Assembly: GCA_028285525.1 (NCBI GenBank)
Contig: JANQOZ010000027.1
Span: 124,001-188,000 of the forward strand
From: Lysobacterales bacterium
Lineage (GTDB): Bacteria; Pseudomonadota; Gammaproteobacteria; Xanthomonadales; SZUA-38
Direction of reading: 5' to 3'
Length of the DNA stretch: 64,000 nucleotides
Both the position numbers and the translations under genes were made by a program. The notes under the pieces are model-generated. The model made no database searches and was not told the origin of the DNA. It was given only the letters and a program-made list of their open reading frames with translations. Shown here piece after piece: positions 1 through 8,204 of this stretch; within the stretch, counting starts at the first letter, position 1; every line of letters starts with the position of its first letter.

Positions 1-1266
1 CCGGACTCACCGATCAATCGCTACCACCAGGTTGAAGACTCCCTGGTTGAACACAACACGATTATCGACAGCGATCACGTGGAGTTTGCCGCTGGCAGTG
101 ATGACGAACGAAGCGCGGTTCCGATTTCCACGGCTTTTCGCCAAAACCTTATCGTGCACCGTCAGCCGACGGCGATGATCGCCGTTCATGACGATATCAG
201 CGGCATTCGTTTTGAAGGCAACATCGTGTCGGGTTCTAAGAACACACCCGCAATCAGCGGCCTCGTAGACGAAGCAGTCACCCTGACCAGATCGACGAAC
301 GGCCTGCTCTATCCCCGACAAACGAAACCGGTTGGCGCAAGGCCGGACCTAAGAGTTCTCGAACGCGACGAGACCGGCGTTGCGTGGTATCCAAAAGCAG
401 GATTCGGCGACCGGTTCGACACAGGCCAGATCCACACGATCAGCCCCGGACAGGACACCCTTGCCGCAGCGGTTGCGGAGGCGGAGTCAGGCGACATTAT
501 CGAGCTGGAGGCTGGTGAGTACGTCAGCTCGCGGCTGATTGCGATCGACAAACCGCTGACCGTAAGGGCTGCAACCGGCCAATCAGTAAGGCCCATACTT
601 CGCTTTGAGCGAACCACGCTATTTGAGATCAGCGAGGGCGGCAGCCTCAAGCTTGAGGGACTGGCGGTTGACGGTTCCGCTGCGCCCGATGCTTACGACA
701 ACTCGGTCGTTCGCACGAGCCGGTACTCGATGTTGTCCAACTACGAGCTCGTGGTGAACGATGTCCACGTAGCCAATCTCAACACCAACCACTCCTTCAA
801 TTTTCTCAAGGTCTCGAAGCACACCTTCGCCGACAGGATTGACATCCGGGCATCACGCTTTTCAGAGATCTCGGGGCACGTTGTCGCACTCGATCAGGAA
901 ATCGACGACCTTGGGATTTACAACGCTGAGTACATATCGATCGCGGACTCAAGCTTTGAGAACATCGAGAAAAGTGTGGCGAGCGTCTATCGGGGCGGAA
1001 CCGACGAGAGCACCTTCGGCCCGCACTTTCTGTTTACCGGGAACCGCCTGAGTAACGTAGGCAACGGTAAGCGCAACAAGAACCAGGCTGCCGTTTTTCT
1101 GCACGGGGTGCAGGTCGCAACGTTGAGGCAGAACTCGCTCAGCAGCAGCCAGCCTGTTCGGGTGGTCGAAACGGTCGGCGACCCCATTACCCAGCTTTCA
1201 GACAACCAGTTTAATCAAACCAAGGTGCCTGTGATCCAGCCGTTTGGCAGCAGCCGCACGAACTGA
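1..1266 (+). CDS. PL6 family polysaccharide lyase (alginate lyase / chondroitinase B-like), 3' part
   Basis: The frame is open from the first base, so the gene begins outside the window and only about 421 C-terminal residues are present. An early stretch (NRYHQVEDSLVEHN, then FAAGSDDERSA) and later repeated strands with short loops (FLFTGNRLSNVG, IADSSFENIE) resemble the right-handed parallel beta-helix of polysaccharide lyase family 6, whose members cut alginate or dermatan by beta-elimination in the periplasm or outside the cell. A GTG at 79 could be mistaken for a start, but the upstream codons read as the same protein. The SDR gene follows after 35 bp, consistent with one catabolic operon. 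Family assignment is from sequence impression; the substrate is inferred. Confidence 0.75.
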   Translation, partial: PDSPINRYHQVEDSLVEHNTIIDSDHVEFAAGSDDERSAVPISTAFRQNLIVHRQPTAMIAVHDDISGIRFEGNIVSGSKNTPAISGLVDEAVTLTRSTNGLLYPRQTKPVGARPDLRVLERDETGVAWYPKAGFGDRFDTGQIHTISPGQDTLAAAVAEAESGDIIELEAGEYVSSRLIAIDKPLTVRAATGQSVRPILRFERTTLFEISEGGSLKLEGLAVDGSAAPDAYDNSVVRTSRYSMLSNYELVVNDVHVANLNTNHSFNFLKVSKHTFADRIDIRASRFSEISGHVVALDQEIDDLGIYNAEYISIADSSFENIEKSVASVYRGGTDESTFGPHFLFTGNRLSNVGNGKRNKNQAAVFLHGVQVATLRQNSLSSSQPVRVVETVGDPITQLSDNQFNQTKVPVIQPFGSSRTN

Positions 1267-1301
1267 AACCAGTCGGCACCGACAAAAAGGGGAAACAACA
1301 C

Positions 1302-2054
1302 GTGGATCTTAAGGACAAAGTAGCCGTCGTTACGGGTGGCTCACGCGATATCGGGAAAGCCGTCTCGCTGAAGCTTGGCGCGGCGGGCGCCAAGGTTGTC
1401 GTTAACTACTACAACAATCAGGCAAAAGGCGCCGAAACCGTCCAGGAGATCACGGACGCCGGAGGTACGGCTATCGCGGTCGGGGGTGACATGACTCAAG
1501 CAGGTGACGTGGACAGGCTCGTGGAAGAGACGACCAGCGCCTTCGGCGACAGCGTAGCTGTGCTGGTGAATGTTGTCGGCGGACTGGTCGCCCGAAAAAC
1601 GCTTGCCGAGATGGATGAAGCATTCTTCGATCACGTCATAAGGCTCAACCTCAACAGCGTCTTTCTCGCCTGCAAGAAATTTGTGCCCTTGATGACCGAC
1701 GGCGGATCGATCGTGAATCTGTCCTCACTAGCGGGACGAGACGGCGGCGGCCCCGGGGCGATTGCTTATGCAACCTCAAAAGGCGCGGTTATGACCATGA
1801 CCCGTGGGCTGGCCAAGGAGCTGGGGCCATCGGGAATTCGGGTGAACTGCGTATGCCCCGGCATGATCAGCACCACCTTCCATGATGAGTTCACCAAAGA
1901 TGAGGTGAGAAAAAACGTCGCCGCGTCGACGCCGTTACGCCGCGAAGGACAGGCCGAGGAGGTCGCGGATCTGGTGACCTATCTCGCCTCCAGTGAGTCT
2001 AGCTTTCTTACCGGCACCAGCGTGGATATCAACGGCGGGTTGGCTTTTTCGTAA
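1302..2054 (+). CDS. SDR-family NAD(P)-dependent oxidoreductase
   Basis: A 250-residue classical short-chain dehydrogenase with a GTG start behind the purine-rich site AAGGGGAAA. Visible motifs are the nucleotide-binding loop TGGSRDIG (residues about 11-18, with Asp where the second Gly usually sits), NVVGG in place of NNAG, the catalytic Ser in the SSLAG segment near 140, and YATSK near 155. The C-terminus ends with the usual INGG segment. Placed 35 bp after a PL6 lyase, it could be the reductase of 4-deoxy-L-erythro-5-hexoseulose uronate, the monomer made from alginate; that role is inference from context only. A hairpin lies downstream. Confidence 0.85.
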   Translation: MDLKDKVAVVTGGSRDIGKAVSLKLGAAGAKVVVNYYNNQAKGAETVQEITDAGGTAIAVGGDMTQAGDVDRLVEETTSAFGDSVAVLVNVVGGLVARKTLAEMDEAFFDHVIRLNLNSVFLACKKFVPLMTDGGSIVNLSSLAGRDGGGPGAIAYATSKGAVMTMTRGLAKELGPSGIRVNCVCPGMISTTFHDEFTKDEVRKNVAASTPLRREGQAEEVADLVTYLASSESSFLTGTSVDINGGLAFS

Positions 2055-2132
2055 CACCCTGGACCCTGCCCATCTGGCTGTTCCCGCAATGGTGCGGGCC
2101 CCAAGGGTTTCAATTTCGCGGCGTTGCCTATG

Positions 2133-2160
2133 ATTGGGTGCCCTTTTTGGGGCACCCAAT
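2133..2160. terminator. Hairpin between convergent genes
   Basis: A perfect 11-bp inverted repeat, ATTGGGTGCCC and GGGCACCCAAT, with a 6-base loop rich in T, lies between the SDR gene (+) and the secreted-protein gene (-). There is no U-run after the stem, so it is a likely but not canonical bidirectional terminator. Confidence 0.55.
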
Positions 2161-2173
2161 TGAGCCGGTCATA

Positions 2174-2806
2174 TCAGTAACGACCACCCCGAGCCGGCGG
2201 TTCCGGTTGCGGATCAAAACCGAAAACTTCGATGCCGCTGGGCAACCTTGCGGCGCTCGCCCGTCCGATGGACACGGTTTGCTTACCGCCCCCGATCGTG
2301 CCAAGAATCACTGCAGTCAGGTCGCCGGCTTCCGTGTTGCCGTCGATGGCTGCGGTGATGGATAAACGCGCAGAACCACGGCGTTCCGTCACGACGGCGG
2401 TAAAGGCCTGAATGGGCAGCCCGACCTCACCAAACTCGGCAGATTCCAGTACGGCCTTCACGCCGCAGCTGCGGAAGTAGCGTACCTGCAGGGAGGCATC
2501 TTCGAGCTGAAAGCACTCGGCCGGAATAACCAGCCTGAACGGCGTTGGCTCAATCCCACCAGCAATTTCCCAGGTTGTGATGATGTCATCCGCGACGGTC
2601 TCAATACCGCTTAATTCCGCATTGGCGGAGAAATCAATGTAGGAAGCGCCACTGTCTTCGTCCGGGACGACGTAGGCTGCTCGCGTGCTGGTTTGCCCCA
2701 GTTCCAGGGCCTGTACCGGGGCAGCCAGCACCAGCAGGCTCAGGCTGGCCAGGGGCAACCGGGCCCAGGTGGAAAAGCGGGAAAGAGTAATCTTTGCGGA
2801 GTTCAT
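2174..2806 (-). CDS. Exported protein of unknown function
   Basis: The ATG at 2806 is preferred over a GTG three codons earlier because GAGG lies 8 bases before it. The product of about 210 residues starts with a signal peptide (charged N-terminus, then LPLASLSLLVLAAPVQA, cleavage predicted before LELGQ). The mature part is beta-rich and carries two cysteines (ECFQL, RSCGV) that could form a disulfide. It ends in a proline-rich tail, GFDPQPEPPARGG. I recognise no family. It is divergent from the MarR operon, so the two may share the control region at 2807-3020. Confidence 0.6.
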   Translation of the reverse strand: MNSAKITLSRFSTWARLPLASLSLLVLAAPVQALELGQTSTRAAYVVPDEDSGASYIDFSANAELSGIETVADDIITTWEIAGGIEPTPFRLVIPAECFQLEDASLQVRYFRSCGVKAVLESAEFGEVGLPIQAFTAVVTERRGSARLSITAAIDGNTEAGDLTAVILGTIGGGKQTVSIGRASAARLPSGIEVFGFDPQPEPPARGGRY

Positions 2807-2960
2807 ATTGTGCACCTCATCTGCTCAGTGATATTCCATGTGCGTGCGGTTCTTCGCAGGCTCTTGGGTGGCACGCAGCCAGTAAAAGGTTCACTGGCCC
2901 GTACCGCTCTCCCCATAACCAATGCCAGGCAATCAAAAAACCGAACATATTGTCGGCCAC

Positions 2961-2986
2961 TTGCATTTATGCAATTTATTGCGCAA
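2961..2986. promoter_or_regulatory. Putative MarR operator repeats
   Basis: Two adjacent palindromes built on TTGC/GCAA occur just before the MarR gene: TTGCATTTATGCAA (6-bp arms, 2-base spacer) at 2961-2974 and TTGCGCAA at 2979-2986. A further ATTGC follows at 2990-2994. MarR proteins bind AT-rich palindromes of this size and usually repress their own operon. The position between two divergent genes fits autoregulation; binding is inferred. Confidence 0.45.
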
Positions 2987-3020
2987 CATATTGCTAAACA
3001 CACATCGCCCGAGACTCATC

Positions 3021-3500
3021 ATGATTCAGTTTCTCGACACCAAAGCCGCATTCGCCTGGCGCGTTACCCAGTTGTCCGACCGGCTGTACGCCCAGATGGC
3101 CGATGCCATGGCCGCACGCGGCATCCGTATCGTGACCAAGACGATGGGTATCGTGCAGTTCCTCTTCTCGGAGGGGCCACACTCACAAGCGGACATTGCC
3201 CAGCGCCTGCGGTACTCACATCAACTGACGGCGCAGCGATTGAGCTGGCTGTACAAACACGACTTTGCGGTGTCGACACCTGACCCGAGCGACAGGCGAC
3301 GCAGCCTGATCGAACTGACTGATGCGGGGCGCTTGGAGGGCGAAAAGCTGCAGCAGTTTTTGCCGCTGTTGATGGAATCCTACGAGCATCTGTTCAAAGA
3401 GCTGGCCATGGATCTTGATCAGATCGTGCAGCAGGCCGACCAGCTCCTGGTTGCCACCCCACTGTCTGAGCGGATGGCGGAAGAGCTCAGTGAGATCTGA
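3021..3500 (+). CDS. MarR-family transcriptional regulator
   Basis: A 159-residue winged-helix regulator. The ATG at 3021 gives the usual MarR length; further upstream the frame runs into the control region. The central HTH (SQADIAQRLRYSHQLTAQRLSWLYKHDFA) and the wing PDPSDRRRSLIELTDAG are typical of the family, including the Asp-Arg-Arg of the wing. It is followed after 15 bp by the ABC ATPase gene, so it probably represses the downstream transporter/peptidase operon and responds to a small ligand. The ligand cannot be read from the sequence. Confidence 0.9.
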   Translation: MIQFLDTKAAFAWRVTQLSDRLYAQMADAMAARGIRIVTKTMGIVQFLFSEGPHSQADIAQRLRYSHQLTAQRLSWLYKHDFAVSTPDPSDRRRSLIELTDAGRLEGEKLQQFLPLLMESYEHLFKELAMDLDQIVQQADQLLVATPLSERMAEELSEI

Positions 3501-3515
3501 GGCTTCCCGCTCCCC

Positions 3516-4409
3516 TTGGCCACCCAGGAAACCTGCACCTTGCTAGCAATTTCCTCGGTCACAAAGACTTACAAGAACGGGCCAACCGCTCTGGACCAGG
3601 TAAACCTGAACATCGGTCCGGGCCTGTTCGGTCTGCTGGGCCCGAATGGTGCGGGCAAGTCGACCCTGATGCGCACGCTCGCCACCTTGCAACAGCCCAC
3701 CAGTGGAACGATCCGCTTCAACGACATCGATTTACTCGAAGACCCGGAATCGGTCAGACAATCCCTGGGATACTTGCCGCAGGACTTCGGCGTCTATCCG
3801 AGAATCAGCGCGGTCAAGCTGCTGGAGCACCTTGCCATCCTCAAAGGATTGACCGAGAAATGGCGCCGTCGCGACCACGTGGACGAACTGCTGCATCGCA
3901 CCAACCTTTTTGATCAGAGGCATCGGCCGGTCAGCGCTTTCTCCGGGGGCATGCGTCAGCGCTTTGGCATCGCGCAGGCTTTGCTCGGTGATCCGAAGCT
4001 GATCATTGTCGATGAACCGACGGCGGGGCTCGACCCGGCCGAGCGGAATCGTTTTCATGCTTTGCTGGCAGAACTCTCCCGCGACAAGGTTGTGATTCTC
4101 TCGACCCACATCGTCGACGACGTGGAAGAGCTATGTTCGGAGGTGGCGGTACTTGTTCAGGGACGCGTCATGCAATCGGGATCACCGCCTGCTTTAGTCA
4201 ATCAGCTTCGCGGCAAGCTGTGGTGCAAGCATGTGTCGCACCAGCAGCTCGAAGCGGCGGTCGCTGACCCTCGTTATATTGCGACGCGCCTTCGGGCTGG
4301 TGAACCGGTTGTGCGATTTCACGCTGATCGACTGCCTGGGGAGGGTTTCCTGCCAGCTGAGCCTGACCTTGAAGACGTCTATTTTCATACGCTAAGAACC
4401 GCGCAATGA
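3516..4409 (+). CDS. ABC transporter ATP-binding protein
   Basis: A 297-residue ATPase of the drug/antibiotic export (CcmA/NatA-like) type with a TTG start. Walker A GPNGAGKST (about 43-51), Q-loop LPQDFG, signature FSGGMRQR (about 142), Walker B LIIVDEPTAGLDP (about 165) and the H-loop STHI are all intact. The last about 60 residues form the extension seen in this subfamily. Its stop overlaps the start of the permease gene (ATGA), which indicates translational coupling, and together they should form one membrane transporter at the inner membrane. Confidence 0.93.
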   Translation: MATQETCTLLAISSVTKTYKNGPTALDQVNLNIGPGLFGLLGPNGAGKSTLMRTLATLQQPTSGTIRFNDIDLLEDPESVRQSLGYLPQDFGVYPRISAVKLLEHLAILKGLTEKWRRRDHVDELLHRTNLFDQRHRPVSAFSGGMRQRFGIAQALLGDPKLIIVDEPTAGLDPAERNRFHALLAELSRDKVVILSTHIVDDVEELCSEVAVLVQGRVMQSGSPPALVNQLRGKLWCKHVSHQQLEAAVADPRYIATRLRAGEPVVRFHADRLPGEGFLPAEPDLEDVYFHTLRTAQ

Positions 4410-7400
4410 CACAGTTTCTCGAGCTGTTTTGGTTCGAGGTTCGTTATCAGACGAAGCAACCGGCGTTTGTCGTGACTTTCCTGCTGCTTCTCACTGCCGG
4501 ATTTTTTGCCAGCTCGTCAGAAGACATTCAGCGAGCGCGCGGGATCACCACGCTGATCAACGGCCCTTACGCCGTCGCCATGACGCACCTGACGCTCAGC
4601 GTTATCGCCATGTTCATGGTCGGCCACTTTGTCGGCCGCGCTGGCACCCGGGATCGTTCACACCGCATGGAGGGCCTGGTACTGGCAACGCCCGTCCCCG
4701 CACCGGCAAGGCTCTGGGGACAGCTTTTGGGCGCGACAGCCGTATGCTTCCTCGCCTTCCTCGCCGTTTCGATCGGCAGCTTGGCAGGCACCTACTGGCC
4801 CGAAGTATCGCCGGACCAGCGAGGCCCGTTCACGCTCACTCCTATGGTCTGGACCTACCTCCTCTTTGTTCTTCCTAACCTCTGGTTTTGCGCGGTCATG
4901 CTTTATGCCCTCGCCCGGACGCTACGTTCGATCATGGGGATGTATCTCGGGTTGGTCGGCTTTTTTGTAGTCTACGAAGTGTCGAGCGTGCTGCTGGATA
5001 ACCCGAATACCCGCTCGCTAGCCGCGCTGCTTGACCCCTTTGGCTTCAGCGCGTTCGCGGAAGCGACCCGCTACTGGACCGCAGAGGAAAAGAACGCGAG
5101 GCTCGTTTCGTTCTCCGGTTTGGTCAGTCTCAACCGGTGGATCTGGTTCAGCGTTGCCGGCGGCACGCTGTTTCTCCTGACTCGATTTCACAACGAGCGC
5201 AAAGAAAGCGCCAGCGGCCGAACACGCACTCGACAGCCTAAGAGCCGCACGGCGCGAAGCGCCCCAACGACAAAAGCAAACCGCGCCAAGGCGTGGCCAA
5301 AGGGATGGGTTCAGTTTGTGGCCCGAACGCGACTCGAGGTGGCTCAGTTGATCGGCAGCCCCTCGTTTCTGATCCTCAGCCTGCTCACAGGCTTCATGCT
5401 GATTGCCGCGCTGATGGCGGGCGACAGCTACTACGCCACGCGCAGCTGGCCCCTGACAAGAATGCTTTCCGAGACGATCCAGGGATCGATGTCCCTGTTG
5501 ATTCTGATCGTGTTGAGCTACTACGCAGCGGAAACCACCTGGCGTGAACGACAAACGGGCATGGCCCTGCTGATCGACGCATCACCGGTGAAGAACCGGC
5601 TGCTTTTCCTGCCAAAGCTCGCGTCGCTCTGGTCGGTGATCATCGGCCTGCTGTTGGTGGGTGTCGCGATTGCCGCGGTGTATCAGACGGCAGCAGGCTG
5701 GCGTCACTATGAATGGTCGGTCTATCTGCAGACCCTCACGCTGCAATATCTGCTGCCAGCGATGCTGATTGCGGTGCTGTCGCTTGTGATCCAGACCCTT
5801 AGCCCGGGAAAGTACGTGGGCATGGCGATCTTTGGCGGGTACGTGATCGCCAGTCTGGTAGGCCCTCAGCTAGGTCTTGAACACCACCTTTGGCGTTTTT
5901 CCGAAGGCCCCGAAGCGATCTATTCGGACATGAACGGGTTTGGTCATTTCATGCCCTCGCTCGTCGCCTACAACGTTTACTGGTCGTTCGTCGCGGGAGG
6001 GCTGGCGATCGCCGGCTATGGCCTGTGGCCAAGAGGTGTGGACCAACCCTTCACTCTGCGACTCCGCAGCGCGAGATACTCGTTAGGCCGGCAAGGCATG
6101 CTCACTTTCTCTGCCCTGCTCGGCCTGGCTCTAGTTACCGGCGGTTACATCTTCTACAACACCAATATCCTCAACGACTATGAGGGCACTGACAGCGTGC
6201 TCGACAGGCGCGCGGACTATGAACGTACTTTGAAACGGTTCGAAGCGCTGCGCCCACCCATCATCAGAGAAGTGAGTATCAACGTCGACCTGTTTCCAGA
6301 ATCGCGCCGAATTGCGGTTGAGGGCCAGTATCTCCTGCGCAACGAAGGTGACGTGCCGCTCGAAGAAATGCTGCTCAGCTGGGACCGCAGGAACATGGTC
6401 GAGTACAGTCTTAAGGGGAGCACGACCGCAATAAACTTCGACCACCTTGCCGCCGCCCATATTGCACTGACGGAGCCGCTGATGCCGGGCGAGGAACGTG
6501 CGCTGAAGTTTTCAGTTCGCCGAACGGCTCACGGGTTCAAGGAAAGTCAGGTTGATAACCGCTCGGTAGGTAACGGCACCTTTATCAACAATCAGGAGCT
6601 ACTGCCCCGCATCGGCTACGACTCGGATCAGGAGCTCACCGATCGCAGCGAGCGCGCGATGCGGGGGCTCGATGAATCGCAAGGACTGGCGGCACTCGAA
6701 GACGACTCACAGTATTGGCGCACCTACCTCGGTGCTGATGTGCATCAAGTGCGTCTCCACGCCACGCTGTCTACCAGCAGTGACCAAACCGCCATAGCGC
6801 CAGGCCAACTGGTTCGCCAATGGGAGGAGGCGGGACGCCGGTACTTTGAGTATCGAACGCAGACGCCGGTCTTCAACTATTTTTCGATTCAGTCCGGCCG
6901 CTATGCGGTCCATCGCGAATCTCACAACGGTGTATCGATCGAGGTATACCATCATCCCAAGCACCGGATGAACGTCGAGCGGATGGTTGAATCCGTCAAG
7001 CACTCGCTGGACTTCTTTGGCGCAGCCTTCGGCCCTTATCAGTATCCGCAGCTACGCATCATTGAGTTCCCTCGCTACGTTCGGTTTGCACAGAGTTTTG
7101 CCAACACCACCCCGTACTCGGAGGATATCGGGTTCGTGGCAGACCTTCGGAGCCCCAGCGCGATCGACTATGTGTACTCGGTAACGGCGCATGAGCTGGC
7201 CCATCAATGGTGGGGCCACCAGCTTGCACCAGCAAACGTTCAGGGCGGCACGGTGCTGTCTGAATCGTTGGCCCAGTATTCCGCCTACATGCTGATCCGC
7301 GATCGCTATGGCGACGCCTACCTCAGGCGTTTTCTCAAGTGGGAACTCGATCGCTACCTGAGGGGTCGCAGCAACGAAGTCGACAAAGAGCAGGTGCTGA

Positions 7401-7978
7401 TGCGGGCAGAAAACAAGCCCTACATCCACTACCAGAAGGGCGGGCTTATTCTTTATGCGCTGCAGGACATGCTGGGAGAAGAACGCATGCACCGCGCCTT
7501 GCGCCGACTGCTGCATGAGTTTCGCTACGAGGACGGAAGATTTGCGACGGTACTCGACCTGCTTGATGAGCTCAGGCTCGAGGCCGATGCACCGACACGT
7601 CATTTCATCTCCGACAGCTTCGAACATATCACCCTGTACGACTTCAGCGTTAAATCCGCGGTCGGCCACCAGCTTCCAACCGGGCGCTATCAGATCGACG
7701 TAACGATCCAGTCGGAGAAACTCCAGGCTTCGGGTTCTGGGCGCAGCACGGAAGTTGAAATGAACGAGCTGATTGACGTTGGCCTGCTCAACGTGCACCC
7801 GGACGCACCGCTTTCTTCTTCAGACGCCGTAGAAATAAGCCGACATCAACTCACCGGCGGCGAAGTAACGCTGACGCTGTCTAGCGATAGCCGCCCGGCG
7901 TTCGTCACCATAGACCCTTTCCTCAAGCGAATTGATCGCAATACCCAGGACAATACGGCGGCGGTGACCTGGCGCTAG
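4406..7978 (+). CDS. ABC transporter permease fused to M1-type metallopeptidase domain
   Basis: An 1190-residue fusion. Residues 1 to about 570 carry two blocks of membrane segments separated by a basic Lys/Arg/Ser/Thr-rich linker (about 270-300), as in ABC-2 type permeases. Residues from about 600 form a large soluble domain with the zinc motif HELAHQWWGHQ near 929-939 and a downstream Glu in LSESLAQY, as in M1 aminopeptidases. It overlaps the ATPase gene by four bases. Such permease-M1 fusions are known, especially in Bacteroidota, but their substrates are not defined. A plausible role is export or maturation of peptides at the membrane (inference). A 14-bp palindrome covers the stop codon. 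Confidence 0.88.
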   Translation: MTQFLELFWFEVRYQTKQPAFVVTFLLLLTAGFFASSSEDIQRARGITTLINGPYAVAMTHLTLSVIAMFMVGHFVGRAGTRDRSHRMEGLVLATPVPAPARLWGQLLGATAVCFLAFLAVSIGSLAGTYWPEVSPDQRGPFTLTPMVWTYLLFVLPNLWFCAVMLYALARTLRSIMGMYLGLVGFFVVYEVSSVLLDNPNTRSLAALLDPFGFSAFAEATRYWTAEEKNARLVSFSGLVSLNRWIWFSVAGGTLFLLTRFHNERKESASGRTRTRQPKSRTARSAPTTKANRAKAWPKGWVQFVARTRLEVAQLIGSPSFLILSLLTGFMLIAALMAGDSYYATRSWPLTRMLSETIQGSMSLLILIVLSYYAAETTWRERQTGMALLIDASPVKNRLLFLPKLASLWSVIIGLLLVGVAIAAVYQTAAGWRHYEWSVYLQTLTLQYLLPAMLIAVLSLVIQTLSPGKYVGMAIFGGYVIASLVGPQLGLEHHLWRFSEGPEAIYSDMNGFGHFMPSLVAYNVYWSFVAGGLAIAGYGLWPRGVDQPFTLRLRSARYSLGRQGMLTFSALLGLALVTGGYIFYNTNILNDYEGTDSVLDRRADYERTLKRFEALRPPIIREVSINVDLFPESRRIAVEGQYLLRNEGDVPLEEMLLSWDRRNMVEYSLKGSTTAINFDHLAAAHIALTEPLMPGEERALKFSVRRTAHGFKESQVDNRSVGNGTFINNQELLPRIGYDSDQELTDRSERAMRGLDESQGLAALEDDSQYWRTYLGADVHQVRLHATLSTSSDQTAIAPGQLVRQWEEAGRRYFEYRTQTPVFNYFSIQSGRYAVHRESHNGVSIEVYHHPKHRMNVERMVESVKHSLDFFGAAFGPYQYPQLRIIEFPRYVRFAQSFANTTPYSEDIGFVADLRSPSAIDYVYSVTAHELAHQWWGHQLAPANVQGGTVLSESLAQYSAYMLIRDRYGDAYLRRFLKWELDRYLRGRSNEVDKEQVLMRAENKPYIHYQKGGLILYALQDMLGEERMHRALRRLLHEFRYEDGRFATVLDLLDELRLEADAPTRHFISDSFEHITLYDFSVKSAVGHQLPTGRYQIDVTIQSEKLQASGSGRSTEVEMNELIDVGLLNVHPDAPLSSSDAVEISRHQLTGGEVTLTLSSDSRPAFVTIDPFLKRIDRNTQDNTAAVTWR

Positions 7979-7983
7979 CGCCA
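7970..7983. repeat. Palindrome over the stop codon
   Basis: TGGCGCTAGCGCCA is a perfect 14-bp palindrome containing the TAG stop of the permease-peptidase gene. It has no T-run, so it may be a weak terminator or chance. Confidence 0.35.
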
Positions 7984-8204
7984 CCTGGTCTACAGGAGGA
8001 TTAACGCCGAAACACCGACTCCGCGCGCGGCAAAAATATCGACATGCCCGACGACAGCGGATTGCGTTTATCATAGGTGCGCGCTAGTTCTCAGAGAAAT
8101 GGAAGCAACCTTGCCGCAGGCCTTGGTACACGCAGAAAGATCTAGAAAAACCCTCCGAATTCGCTCGCTCAGCCACCTTAGCTACCGGTGGATGGATCCG
8201 CTCT

